Below are positions 31,900 through 40,236 of a DNA stretch of 64,000 bases, in pieces. A model generated the notes under the pieces. That model searched no databases. It was not told where the DNA came from and worked only from the letters and a program-made list of their open reading frames with translations. Where the stretch lies: contig OW818690.1 in NCBI GenBank assembly GCA_942493315.1, positions 1,612,001 to 1,676,000 on the forward strand, in the 5' to 3' direction. Numbering within the stretch: position 1 is the stretch's first letter; each line of letters begins with the position of its first letter. The stretch comes from UBA5429 sp942493315 (lineage in GTDB: Bacteria > Bacteroidota > Bacteroidia > Bacteroidales > WCHB1-69). A program made the position numbers and the translations under genes.

Positions 31900-33264
31900 A
31901 TGGGACTATTTGACTTTCTAAAGAAAAAAGAGTTTGAAGAAATCAAACAACTCAAATCACAACTTGAGCGATACAAACCAATTTCGGACATTGAAGCAGA
32001 AGCAGAACGTCAAAAAAAGGTTATAGAACAAACAATTAAATCGAAAAATAACAATATAAAAAATATTGAAACAGAGTTCAATACATTAAACTCAAAGTAT
32101 CAAAATGCTTTAGAAACTTATAAAAACCTAAGAAAAGAAGTAAGTGTTTTTGAGAAAAAATTAGACCTTATTGAATTTGGTATTTACGAGCCTGTTTATG
32201 ACTTTGAAAAATCAGACGATTATAGAACAGAACAAAACAAAATTATCCAAACTCAAAAGGAAATGATTTCTTCCGATACTGCAGCAATTTGTAATACTAA
32301 CTGGACTGTTGAAGGTAGTGAATCAAAAGGACGAACAGTTGTAAAAGTTTATAAAAAACTTATGCTAAGGGCTTTTAATGGTGAATGTGACGTTTTGATT
32401 TCAAAAGTTAAATGGAATAACGTCAATCAAATGAAAGAACGAATGCAAAAATTGTTTGATACAATTAACAAATTAGGACAAGGTTTTCAAGTATCTTTGA
32501 ATAGTCAATATTTAGGCCTTAAGCGCAAAGAACTTATTCTTGAATATGAATACCAATCCAAAAGACAAAAAGAAAAAGAAGAAATGCGAGCTATTCAAGA
32601 AGAACTAAGAGAAGAAGAAAAAGCAAAGAGAGAGTTTGAACAAGCTCAAAAAGAAGCTGAAAAAGAAGAAGCAGCTTATCAAAAAGCATTAGACCAAGCA
32701 AGAAAAGAATATGAAGCTTCTACTGGTGAACAACACGAAAAACTTCAAGCACAAATTGAAAAATTAGAGCAAGAATTAAAAGAAACACAAGAGAAAAAAG
32801 AAAGAGCATTATCAATGGCTCAACAAACTAAGCGGGGACACGTATATATAATTTCAAACATTGGTTCATTTGGCGAGAATGTTTACAAAATTGGTATGAC
32901 AAGACGATTAGAGCCAGTCGACAGGGTTAAAGAATTAGGTGATGCATCTGTTCCTTTTCAATTTGACATTCACGCTTTGATATATTCAGACGAAGCACCT
33001 ACCCTAGAAAATGAGCTACACAAAGCATTTACTAACAAGAAAGTTAATATGTTGAATTATCGAAAGGAATTTTTCAATGTAACTCTTGACGAAATAGAAA
33101 GTAAAGTAAAAGAAATTGGAATTGAAGCTGAATTTTCAAGACTACCAGAAGCTATGGAATATCGAGAAACTTTAGCAATTCTTGAAAAACTCAATTCACA
33201 AGTGTCCCCGAAAACAATTGACGAGATTATTGCTGAAGAATTCCCAAGTAGCTTGAAAAAATGA
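31900..33264 (+). CDS. DUF4041 and T5orf172 (GIY-YIG-like) domain protein
   Basis: A 454-residue cytosolic protein. A coiled coil (about 5-90) leads into a DUF4041 domain (about 95-225: TNWTVEGSESKGRTVVKVY, KLMLRAFNGECDVLISKVKW). A second long coiled coil, very rich in Glu, Lys and Arg (about 225-310), follows. The last 140 residues form a T5orf172/Mug113 domain: RGHVYIISNIGSFGENVYKI, GMTRRLEPVDRVKELGDASV, ending with a helix after YRKEFFNV. This domain is GIY-YIG-like and may cut DNA. DUF4041-T5orf172 fusions are often seen in phages and mobile islands. Stand-alone gene; role unknown. Confidence 0.85.
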   Translation: MGLFDFLKKKEFEEIKQLKSQLERYKPISDIEAEAERQKKVIEQTIKSKNNNIKNIETEFNTLNSKYQNALETYKNLRKEVSVFEKKLDLIEFGIYEPVYDFEKSDDYRTEQNKIIQTQKEMISSDTAAICNTNWTVEGSESKGRTVVKVYKKLMLRAFNGECDVLISKVKWNNVNQMKERMQKLFDTINKLGQGFQVSLNSQYLGLKRKELILEYEYQSKRQKEKEEMRAIQEELREEEKAKREFEQAQKEAEKEEAAYQKALDQARKEYEASTGEQHEKLQAQIEKLEQELKETQEKKERALSMAQQTKRGHVYIISNIGSFGENVYKIGMTRRLEPVDRVKELGDASVPFQFDIHALIYSDEAPTLENELHKAFTNKKVNMLNYRKEFFNVTLDEIESKVKEIGIEAEFSRLPEAMEYRETLAILEKLNSQVSPKTIDEIIAEEFPSSLKK

Positions 33265-33315
33265 AAAGTACAGCATATAATATTACCTACCCAAAAGTGG
33301 CGGTTCAGTGTTTAA

Positions 33316-33349
33316 ATCAAAATTTTTGCTTCTATCAAAATTTTTGCTT
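33316..33349. repeat. Direct repeat ATCAAAATTTTTGCTT x2
   Basis: Two perfect copies of a 16-bp sequence, at 33316-33331 and 33334-33349, in the 148-base spacer before the YARHG gene. Possible operator or slippage product. Confidence 0.6.
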
Positions 33350-33412
33350 GGTTGATAGTGAAGTGCTATTGAATTCCCCATTTCAGCAAGTAGCAAACCC
33401 ATCCCCCACATT

Positions 33413-34489
33413 ATGAAAACAACTATATCTATTCTATTGATTTTGATTCTAACTTTTCCGGTTTATGGAAATGATGGAGTTTATTTGACTCGTGGAGGAG
33501 TTTTTTATCCAACACAAGAGACATATATTTCACTGGATAAGGAAATACTAACATTCACCGTTCGAGATGGAATGGCTTTCGTGAATGTTCAATTTGAATT
33601 TAATAATCCTGAAAATAGAGAAAGGAAACTTCTGATTGGATTTCAAGCACCTGCTGCAAGTGGTGATGTTTCGGACTCTGTATGTAATTTAAATCAAATT
33701 TATGATTTTAAAATAGTTCAAGATGGACAAATAGTTCCTTTTAAACTAAAAGCAACGGACTGTGAAGATTGTGAACTAAAAGACCCGAAACAATTTCATT
33801 TTTCTCAATTTGATCCGGGAATTTTTGTGTATCTCTTTGAAATAACTTTTAAACCGGGATTAAATCAAATAAATCACAGTTACACCTTCCCATCAAGTAA
33901 CAATGTATCATTTGACCGATTTTATAATTACATCTTGACTACCGGTTCTAAATGGGCAGGCGGTAAAATTAAAGATTTGACAGTTACTATTGATATGGGA
34001 CAAAATCAATATTTTTATGTAAATGATATTTTTAGCAAAAATGCAGATTGGACAATAATCGGATCAGGTAAAGTAACAAATCAAACATTCGGTTTTATTG
34101 ATGGTGATTCCTGTAGAATGATAAGGATTTTAAATGGTCAACTACAAATAAAGGTTTCCAATTTTCAACCGATGAAAAATATTGAGTTTGGAATCATTAA
34201 TGAATACTCTTTTACAAATATAATAACTGACTACTTAAAAATCCAAAACGGAGAAATCATAACTGTTCGTAATTTTGATTTGGAAGAAAATTACACAAAA
34301 GAAGAACTTAGACTTTTAAGAAATACCATTTACGCACAATATGGCTATGACTTTAATAATGCCGATTTAAAGAAATATTTTAGTCAATTTGTTTGGTATA
34401 TGCCTGACCCAAATTTAAAAATGGAGGAGATCATACTTACTAAAAAAGACAAAGAATTTATAGATAAAATATTGGCTAAAGAAAAATAA
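33413..34489 (+). CDS. Secreted DUF4424-like protein with C-terminal YARHG domain
   Basis: A 358-residue protein with a Sec signal (MKTTISILLILILTFPVYG). Residues 20-250 form a beta-rich domain resembling DUF4424 (YISLDKEILTFTVRDGMAFV, VQFEFNNPENRERKLLIGFQ). The last 70 residues are a YARHG domain, named for its central motif and here with ELRLLRNTIYAQYGYDFNN, DLKKYFSQFVWYMPDPN, probably extracellular and of unknown ligand. It is exported to the periplasm or surface. Stand-alone by spacing. Confidence 0.8.
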   Translation: MKTTISILLILILTFPVYGNDGVYLTRGGVFYPTQETYISLDKEILTFTVRDGMAFVNVQFEFNNPENRERKLLIGFQAPAASGDVSDSVCNLNQIYDFKIVQDGQIVPFKLKATDCEDCELKDPKQFHFSQFDPGIFVYLFEITFKPGLNQINHSYTFPSSNNVSFDRFYNYILTTGSKWAGGKIKDLTVTIDMGQNQYFYVNDIFSKNADWTIIGSGKVTNQTFGFIDGDSCRMIRILNGQLQIKVSNFQPMKNIEFGIINEYSFTNIITDYLKIQNGEIITVRNFDLEENYTKEELRLLRNTIYAQYGYDFNNADLKKYFSQFVWYMPDPNLKMEEIILTKKDKEFIDKILAKEK

Positions 34490-34685
34490 AACATGTTGTA
34501 AAATCATAATAACTTATGACGGGCGAAATTGTATATTCAAGTTTTGTACTTTTTAACAAGTTTGTTGTAAGCTGATAAGAAAGTGCTGAGAAAACCACCG
34601 CACTTAATATTTACAAATATAAAGTGCAATAAATATAGTTTTCACTTATTTAAATAATAAAATATTCATATAAAAAATATTCAGG

Positions 34686-35213
34686 ATGAGTAACGAGATT
34701 AAGATTGCATTAATAACATCATTTACAGCTATAGTGGTCTCTATAGTGAGTGTTGTTTCAATTCTATTGAATAACCGGTTTTCACGAAAACAAGCAAACA
34801 TTTCAAAACGAAATGAAAACTTAAAAAAAAACATTGAGGCTATTGAAAGCATTATCATTGCTTTGCAGGTTTTTAAGGACACAGTACTTTTCATAACTAC
34901 AGGAGCATTAGAAGATAAAGAACAGGCTATTAAAAAAGTAATAATGAATATTGACAGTATTGTTGAAAAATATGAGATTACCTTTGTTAATATGGAATAT
35001 AGTGAAAAAGAAATTTCACATTATATTAAAAATAAAATTATATCTTTTGGAAATACAATTAAAAACAAATTGTATGATTTGGATTCGATAAAAGATTTGG
35101 ACACAAATACAATTAAACTTTTTAATACATATAGAGATAATATAACGGAAATTCAGAATATTTTAATAGATCAAAAAAAAATTAAACTCGCTAATTTGTA
35201 CTATGAAAAATAA
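34686..35213 (+). CDS. Membrane-anchored coiled-coil protein paired with a receiver protein
   Basis: A 175-residue protein with one N-terminal transmembrane helix (about 7-27, TSFTAIVVSIVSVVSILLNN), a basic stretch (RFSRKQANISKRNENLKKN) and then helical, Glu/Lys/Ile-rich sequence to the end. It has no kinase or known sensory motif. It overlaps the next gene by 11 bases, so it probably works with that response-regulator-like protein, perhaps as a membrane partner. Family not recognised. Confidence 0.65.
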   Translation: MSNEIKIALITSFTAIVVSIVSVVSILLNNRFSRKQANISKRNENLKKNIEAIESIIIALQVFKDTVLFITTGALEDKEQAIKKVIMNIDSIVEKYEITFVNMEYSEKEISHYIKNKIISFGNTIKNKLYDLDSIKDLDTNTIKLFNTYRDNITEIQNILIDQKKIKLANLYYEK

Positions 35214-35760
35214 CTTCACTAAATCAATATTAATTATAGAGGATGATCACACATCCAGAAATTGTTATCAAATTTTAAAGTTATATGCTAATCTAATAAT
35301 ATATGAAAATCCGAAAGAAGCATTAAATAATGCCAATATAGAAGCTTTTGATTTGATTATTACTGATCTCTTAATGCCATATATTTCAGGGTATGATTTT
35401 ATCAAAATGCTTAGAGAAAGAAATATCAATACTCCAATTATTGTAGTATCTGCTTTCCCGTCATGTTTTGAATATGAAGAAGCTTTTAGTGTTGGTGCAT
35501 CTGATTTTATTTCAAAGCCAATAACGCCTAATATATTGCTAGTGTTAGTATTCAAATATCTTAATATTAATATAAATGAATTAGATAGTCACATTAGTGA
35601 AAGTTTAAAATTATTCAATGAATTTTCTTTATCAAATAATAATATAAGAAATTCTTTAGATGAGCTTTTTTCAAAAAAACAAACAAAAAATATCTTTCAA
35701 TTAGATGATCAATATATTGTATATGAAATAAATAAAACAATTGAAGAATTCGGTTATTAA
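35203..35760 (+). CDS. Orphan response-regulator receiver protein
   Basis: A 185-residue protein. Residues 8-125 form a complete receiver domain: acidic pocket Asp14 and Asp15, phosphorylation site Asp55 in ITDLLMP, Ser83 in VVSAF and Lys105 in FISKPIT. The remaining 60 residues are helical, without a DNA-binding or enzymatic domain. No histidine kinase lies near; its only partner is the membrane protein whose gene it overlaps. A shifted frame continues without stops for 40 more codons after its stop, so the protein may originally have been longer. Confidence 0.82.
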   Translation: MKNNFTKSILIIEDDHTSRNCYQILKLYANLIIYENPKEALNNANIEAFDLIITDLLMPYISGYDFIKMLRERNINTPIIVVSAFPSCFEYEEAFSVGASDFISKPITPNILLVLVFKYLNININELDSHISESLKLFNEFSLSNNNIRNSLDELFSKKQTKNIFQLDDQYIVYEINKTIEEFGY

Positions 35761-35885
35761 AGAAGCAATTTTTAGCATTAAAAAAGGATTACGAAGAAGA
35801 TTATTCCATAATTTATAGAGAATTATATTATTATATTCTAAGCACCGAAAATAATATTGATAAATACTTAGAACATAATTTATAA
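35745..35885 (+). pseudogene. Out-of-frame continuation after the receiver gene
   Basis: In the frame one base earlier than the receiver gene, an open stretch without start codon encodes KKQFLALKKDYEEDYSIIY, RELYYYILSTENNID, KYLEHNL, then stops at 35885. Its composition is coding-like and continues the helical, Tyr/Glu/Lys-rich character of the receiver protein tail, so a small indel near 35750 may have cut the protein short. From 35886 to 36070 there is a palindrome-prone stretch (CCCGCTGCAAAATCGCAACAGC) and no gene. Confidence 0.35.
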
Positions 35886-36070
35886 AAATACAAATACATC
35901 AATTCATATCTAAAAAAAAGATATCCTATAATGAACATATTAAATAGGCCTGTGGTAGTAAATTCAACGGTTATAGCCCGCTGCAAAATCGCAACAGCTT
36001 GATAGGTCTGAAGCACACAATTTCCTATTTTTCATATACTTACCATTATCCACAATTAAAAAACGAGTAA

Positions 36071-37156
36071 ATGAAAAACCTTTTTGAAAAAAATAATTAT
36101 CGTTTTGGAGTAGAAACATTTTTAATAATGTATCTAGACCAATATCAATTCGTTTTGGGTTCAGATTTGGAAGACTATTCTAAAAGTCAGGAATTGTTTA
36201 ATGAGGATAATCCATGTAATATCTATTTTGTTCTGAGAAGAGCAAAAGTTAGTGTTATCCCTGATACGATTAAAATTTCTAATAAAATTGCTTCATTTAA
36301 GCTTCTTGTTCATTCAAAGGAAAAATATATTGAGGTTGATTTGGGCTGTGAATTTAAAAAGGCAAATTCAAAGATTGAATATTACACCGAATACCCGTAT
36401 AATATTTTAGCATTCCGAGACCAAGAAAAAGCACTTATGGTTGCTAGACCATCAACTTTATTGGATAGCAATTTAGTTATTGACAATATTGATATTGAAG
36501 AACTTGATTATGAAGTTCTATATATTGGACAAGCATATGGTAAAAATGGAAAGCGAACAGCACTTGACAGACTTGCATCTCATGAGACTGTTCAAAAAAT
36601 ATATTCTCAAACATTAACTGATAATCCTGAATCTGATATATGGATTATGTTGTGTCAATTTTCACAAGATTCTATATTATTTTCTGAAGGAAAAGATTTG
36701 GTTAAAGTAAAAAAAAATGATAAAAATATTGAAACAGAAAAAATAAAGCACTTTTTGGATAATAATGGGTTGGCGATAAAAGAGAGACAGAGAATAAATT
36801 TTACAGAAGCCGCATTAATAAAGTATTTTGAACCGTATTACAATATCAAATTTAAAGATATTTTCCCAAGTCCAAGACATACATCATACAAGGAATGTTT
36901 TGATTTAGATATTAGGGCTATTAATATTGAAATAGATACATCGGACATGGGCAGAAAGATTTTTACCGACAATGCAAACAGAAGATTTCATCACACAAAA
37001 ATGTATGAATTTAATGATGATAGTGATAGAATTAGTTTATTTGAAGTAGAAAAAAACCAGGTTTGCAAAACTCCAAAAATCAACTATCCATTCTCTCCAT
37101 TAAAAAAAATGGAACAAACCAACACATCCCAACCTATCAATCCTATAACCAAATAG
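36071..37156 (+). CDS. Hypothetical protein with GIY-YIG-like motif
   Basis: A 361-residue soluble protein. The N-terminal 150 residues are a mixed alpha/beta domain of unknown type. Near 152-190 the sequence YEVLYIGQAYGKNGKRTALD, RLASHETVQKIYSQ resembles a GIY-YIG nuclease core in which YIG, an Arg in the following helix and a His are kept. A charged region and YFEPYYNIKFKDIFP, a plausible later part of the domain, follow. The last 40 residues are Pro/Lys/Asn-rich and disordered. It may be a nuclease of a defence or mobile element; confidence in the fold is moderate. Confidence 0.6.
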   Translation: MKNLFEKNNYRFGVETFLIMYLDQYQFVLGSDLEDYSKSQELFNEDNPCNIYFVLRRAKVSVIPDTIKISNKIASFKLLVHSKEKYIEVDLGCEFKKANSKIEYYTEYPYNILAFRDQEKALMVARPSTLLDSNLVIDNIDIEELDYEVLYIGQAYGKNGKRTALDRLASHETVQKIYSQTLTDNPESDIWIMLCQFSQDSILFSEGKDLVKVKKNDKNIETEKIKHFLDNNGLAIKERQRINFTEAALIKYFEPYYNIKFKDIFPSPRHTSYKECFDLDIRAINIEIDTSDMGRKIFTDNANRRFHHTKMYEFNDDSDRISLFEVEKNQVCKTPKINYPFSPLKKMEQTNTSQPINPITK

Positions 37157-37290
37157 TCAAAGTGATTTCAAATGAAAATCATTTAATAAATGTTTACTTT
37201 GAAAATATAATATTCAAAGTCACTCTCAAAAAAACTGACCCCTTACTAATAAATTCCGAAAAATAAGCAATCACAAAAATCAAATGTTAA

Positions 37291-37697
37291 AAACCCATCT
37301 GCGGGTGTCAGAAACCCATGATCGGTTGTCAGAAACCCATCAGCGGTTCTAAATCTGGCATGATCGGTTCTAAATCGGACAAGAGTGGTTCTAAATCAGG
37401 CATGATCGGTTCTAAATCAGGCAAAAGTGGCTTTAAATTAGTCATGATCGGTTCTAAATCGGCTAGAGCGGTTCTAAATCAGGCATGATCGGTTCTAAAT
37501 CAGGCAAGAGTGGTTCTAAATCAGGCATGATCGGTTCTAAATCAGACAAGAGTGGCACTAAATTGAGCATGATCGGTTCTAAATCAGGCAAAAGTGGCAC
37601 TAAATTGAGCATGATCGGTTCTAAATCAGGCAAAAGTGGCTTTAAATTAGTCATGATCGGTTCTAAATCGGCTAGAGCGGTTCTAAATCAGACAAGA
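37291..37697. repeat. 21-bp minisatellite, about 19-20 units with a 209-bp higher-order duplication
   Basis: Units alternate between TCAGGCATGATCGGTTCTAA A-type and TCAGGCAAGAGTGGTTCTAA A-type 21-mers; the first units are AAACCCATCTGCGGGTGTCAG-like (37291-37353). Two units are 20 bases long (TCGGCTAGAGCGGTTCTAAA) and break the reading frame, so the array is not one continuous gene although parts are open on both strands. A block of ten units (209 bases) is duplicated: sequence from 37422 recurs at 37631. It sits in the 1-kb gap between the GIY-YIG-like gene and the next T9SS cargo. Confidence 0.9.
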
Positions 37698-37744
37698 GTG
37701 ACTGTCGTTTGTGTTTGCTGATTTTCTAAGGATTGCGATGATAG

Positions 37745-37885
37745 ATGCACTCATTTTGGTTCATTTTTCATACATTCGCTCATCCGCGGCTTTTTAGGAA
37801 CTCCAAGTTTCTCAAAGTTATTACAAGTTTCACAAACAACATCTTCTTTAACTTTGTGAAAACTTAGTGAAGCTTAGTGATCCAT
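37745..37885. repeat. Dispersed repeat, copy B
   Basis: Aligns with 18275-18404: TTCATTTTTCATACATTCGC, CTCATCCGCGGCTTTTT, CTCAAAGTTA, GTGAAAACTTAGTGA and AGTGATCC follow in the same order as in copy A. Noncoding. From here to 38070 I see no gene, only a C-rich stretch (CCCCTTGCCCCCTGTCC) before the next promoter. Confidence 0.6.
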
Positions 37886-38071
37886 AAAAGGACGAAGGTT
37901 CAAGGTCGCTGAGTAGAAACCACATTTTAGACAAAACCTGAAAAATAAGACAAAATAGGTTTCGTATCGAAGCGCCGACTTTTCCCCTTGCCCCCTGTCC
38001 TTTCCCCCGATTTGCATTAAAATTTAGTTGAAAAAAAATTTAAAAAGTATTGTTTAATCAAATCCTTTTTT

Positions 38072-38079
38072 TATATTTG
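38072..38079 (+). promoter_or_regulatory. -7 element TATATTTG before a T9SS cargo gene
   Basis: TATATTTG with a TTGTTT-type -33 region near 38050. The leader to the ATG at 38189 would be about 100 bases. Confidence 0.5.
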
Positions 38080-38188
38080 CAAACGAAAAAACACGGTTAT
38101 TCACCCCATTTTGGAAACCTACTTTAGTAATAAAAATAGAATAGTAAAAGAACTTAAGAGTTACCAACCATTTAATAAAATCCGAAAC

Positions 38189-39088
38189 ATGAAAAAATCA
38201 TTCATCATTTTGTTCTTCTTGACAATAATTGTTGGGACAACCTCCGGACAATCATATAAATCAATATTTGGGCATGCTCAGACTTCATGGAATGTCGCAT
38301 ATTTTGTCCCATCTGACTGGACATTCACTGATTCACTTGTTGTTTGTAATGATACAATTATAAATAGTTATCATTATAAATCAGTAAAAGGCTCCCCATT
38401 TAGCACACATGATCTTGATGGTTACATAAGAGAAGATACCATTACGGGCAGAGTATGGTATTTAGATAAATCTATTGATCATAAAGAATATTTAATTATG
38501 GACTTAAGTTTAAATGTTGGTGACACTTTTATAATTAATAATACGCCTTTTCCAGGTGATTCCATCTCAATTGTTGATTCAATAAAATATATTGATGGAA
38601 ATAAAGTATTATATCTTACGGTAAATAGTATAGTGATTGTATCACCCGATTATGTTTTAACTTTTATTGAAGGTATTGGACCAAATGCGGGTATTGTATA
38701 TCAACATGAACAATCTTTAGATTATGAAACCGGTACTATATTGCTATGCTCTTACAAGGACTTTGTTCAGGTATATGCTCATTCTAATCCTCTCTTTTCT
38801 GGACAATGTAATGTTCAATCTGGGGGGATAGAGGAAAATATGACTGAGAACTTAAGACTGAAAATATTTCCAAATCCATCAAGCGACAAAATCCAAATTG
38901 AATTAGAGGGCACCATGCTCTATTCATTAGAAATCTTTGATTATACAGGGAAAATTATTTCTTCGAAGACAAATATATATTCCACTTCATTTGATATAGA
39001 TATGACTGAATATCCTTCCGGAATTTATCTGTTAAAAGTCAAAGGAGATGATGGAAAATATGTTATTGGTAAAGTTTTAAAGTTATAG
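38189..39088 (+). CDS. Secreted protein with T9SS type A sorting domain
   Basis: A protein of 299 residues started at the ATG at 38189, which gives a signal peptide (MKKSFIILFFLTIIVGTTSG); an upstream in-frame start would add 26 unlikely residues. Residues 25-210 are a beta-rich domain of unknown type common in T9SS cargo (VCNDTIINSYHYKSVKGSPF, VWYLDKSIDHKEYLIMDLSL). Residues about 220-299 are the sorting domain (LKIFPNPSSDKIQIE ... YPSGIYLLKV). It should be released or anchored at the cell surface. Function unknown. Confidence 0.85.
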   Translation: MKKSFIILFFLTIIVGTTSGQSYKSIFGHAQTSWNVAYFVPSDWTFTDSLVVCNDTIINSYHYKSVKGSPFSTHDLDGYIREDTITGRVWYLDKSIDHKEYLIMDLSLNVGDTFIINNTPFPGDSISIVDSIKYIDGNKVLYLTVNSIVIVSPDYVLTFIEGIGPNAGIVYQHEQSLDYETGTILLCSYKDFVQVYAHSNPLFSGQCNVQSGGIEENMTENLRLKIFPNPSSDKIQIELEGTMLYSLEIFDYTGKIISSKTNIYSTSFDIDMTEYPSGIYLLKVKGDDGKYVIGKVLKL

Positions 39089-39125
39089 AATTTTTGTTTG
39101 AATATATGAATTGATTATATCGTCA

Positions 39126-39629
39126 ATGAATAACAAAACTCAGATAGAAATGAAACGATTGGATTTTGATTCCATGGATGACAAGACTCTTGGATGGATA
39201 TGTATTGAACCAACGATTCAGAAAATACGTGGCAAGAATTTAAATATAAAATCACAAGTTTATGCTGAATTGACTTCCGGACAGAAATCTCTTTTATTAT
39301 TTTGGATATTATATGGTCATTCTCAAAATGGAATAATTCAGTTATTTAATGAATTAGACTATTTGCTATTAGATACAGATATATGGTTAGAATTTAAGCA
39401 AAGATTACAAATTTTCGACAACAATTTAGTAGATGTAGTTGAGAAATTAGAAAGTTTTTATAGGGTTCATTATAAAAGAAATAGTCATAAAGAATATGAT
39501 AATGAATCAGTTGTCCACTTGATAATTATGCTCGATACAAAAATCAAAGAAATTATGCCGGAATTAATGAAAAAGATTACTGATTATATCAGAAACAATA
39601 CAAATGATTTTGTCACTTTATATGAATAA
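39126..39629 (+). CDS. Hypothetical protein, possibly DUF4375/DMP19-like
   Basis: About 167 residues from the ATG at 39126; a TTG at 39111 is less likely. The helical pattern LTSGQKSLLLFWILYGHSQN, GIIQLFNELDYLLLD, then FDNNLVDVVEKLESFY loosely follows the DMP19/DUF4375 outline (residue-turn-helix around a GGFxQyF motif), but the diagnostic GGF is not preserved. No signal or membrane segment. Treat the family as unproven. Confidence 0.5.
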   Translation: MNNKTQIEMKRLDFDSMDDKTLGWICIEPTIQKIRGKNLNIKSQVYAELTSGQKSLLLFWILYGHSQNGIIQLFNELDYLLLDTDIWLEFKQRLQIFDNNLVDVVEKLESFYRVHYKRNSHKEYDNESVVHLIIMLDTKIKEIMPELMKKITDYIRNNTNDFVTLYE

Positions 39630-39690
39630 GAATCAAATATTGTATTTTAAGCATTAACCTACCAATAACCAACCCCAAAACAAAACAATT

Positions 39691-39789
39691 ATGAAAATTG
39701 AGAATTGTACAATGAATGATTTTGACCAGATAACGAAAGATATTTCCGCTATTAAATCAATAAATTTTCATCAAAATATAATGGAATAG
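39691..39789 (+). pseudogene. GNAT acetyltransferase N-terminal stub
   Basis: A 32-codon frame, MKIENCTMNDFDQITKDISA, which has the first beta strand and helix of a GNAT protein (xxIRxxxxxDxxxI), then ends. No acetyl-CoA loop follows. Interpreted as a truncated gene. Confidence 0.4.
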
Positions 39790-39852
39790 CTTTGCTCGGA
39801 ATACCAAATCAGGATTGTTCTTACTTCTTTCTAGTTTATTTTTACTGTTTCA

Positions 39853-40170
39853 TTGATTACACAGAAATCTACTAATGACTTAACTATAAGATTATGTAAT
39901 CAAACTAGAGACACCTTGTCTGTATCTGAAATTATTACTTGTGGAAAATTAATCCCAAATAACAAGAATTTTTACATAACAACTTTTTGGATGAAAACAA
40001 GCATAGAAAACAGTTTTTTAACAAGTACATCATCAATATTAACAACGCATATGAAATCAAGAATTCTAAAATTGAAAACAGGTGATAAAATTATATTTGA
40101 CAACATTTATGTAAGGTCTAAACAAGGACATTCAAAATGGAATTGTTCTAAAATAATTATTATTAAATAA
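39853..40170 (+). pseudogene. Fragment resembling a GldM C-terminal domain
   Basis: A 105-codon frame beginning at TTG. Its second half, THMKSRILKLKTGDKIIFDN, IYVRSKQG, resembles the end of GldM-type domains (LKxGDKxxFDNIxVxxxxG). There is no ATG or signal peptide in frame, but just upstream, in another frame, lies a signal-peptide-like run (SGLFLLLSSLFLLF, 39811-39852). A lost base near 39850 could have separated the two. Alternatively it is a small non-coding shadow. Confidence 0.4.
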
Positions 40171-40236
40171 AGGTAGGTATAATTATTGACTAACAAATGA
40201 GAATTTAATTTCAGTTAAACCTTAATTTCCTAAATT

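Noticed and set aside
35941..36060. Possible tRNA from the cloverleaf-like stretch with CCCGCTGCAAAATCGCAACAGC
   Set aside because: No acceptor stem, TTCRA or anticodon arm can be laid out; only one short hairpin is real.
37291..37697. CRISPR array
   Set aside because: Units are contiguous 21-mers without unique spacers, and there are no cas genes in the window.
37463..37721. Open frames on both strands in the 21-bp repeat (heptad-like EPLLPDL / GSKSGMI proteins)
   Set aside because: The unit length is a multiple of three, so frames stay open by construction; 20-base units break them, and no start context, promoter or flanking domain supports a gene.
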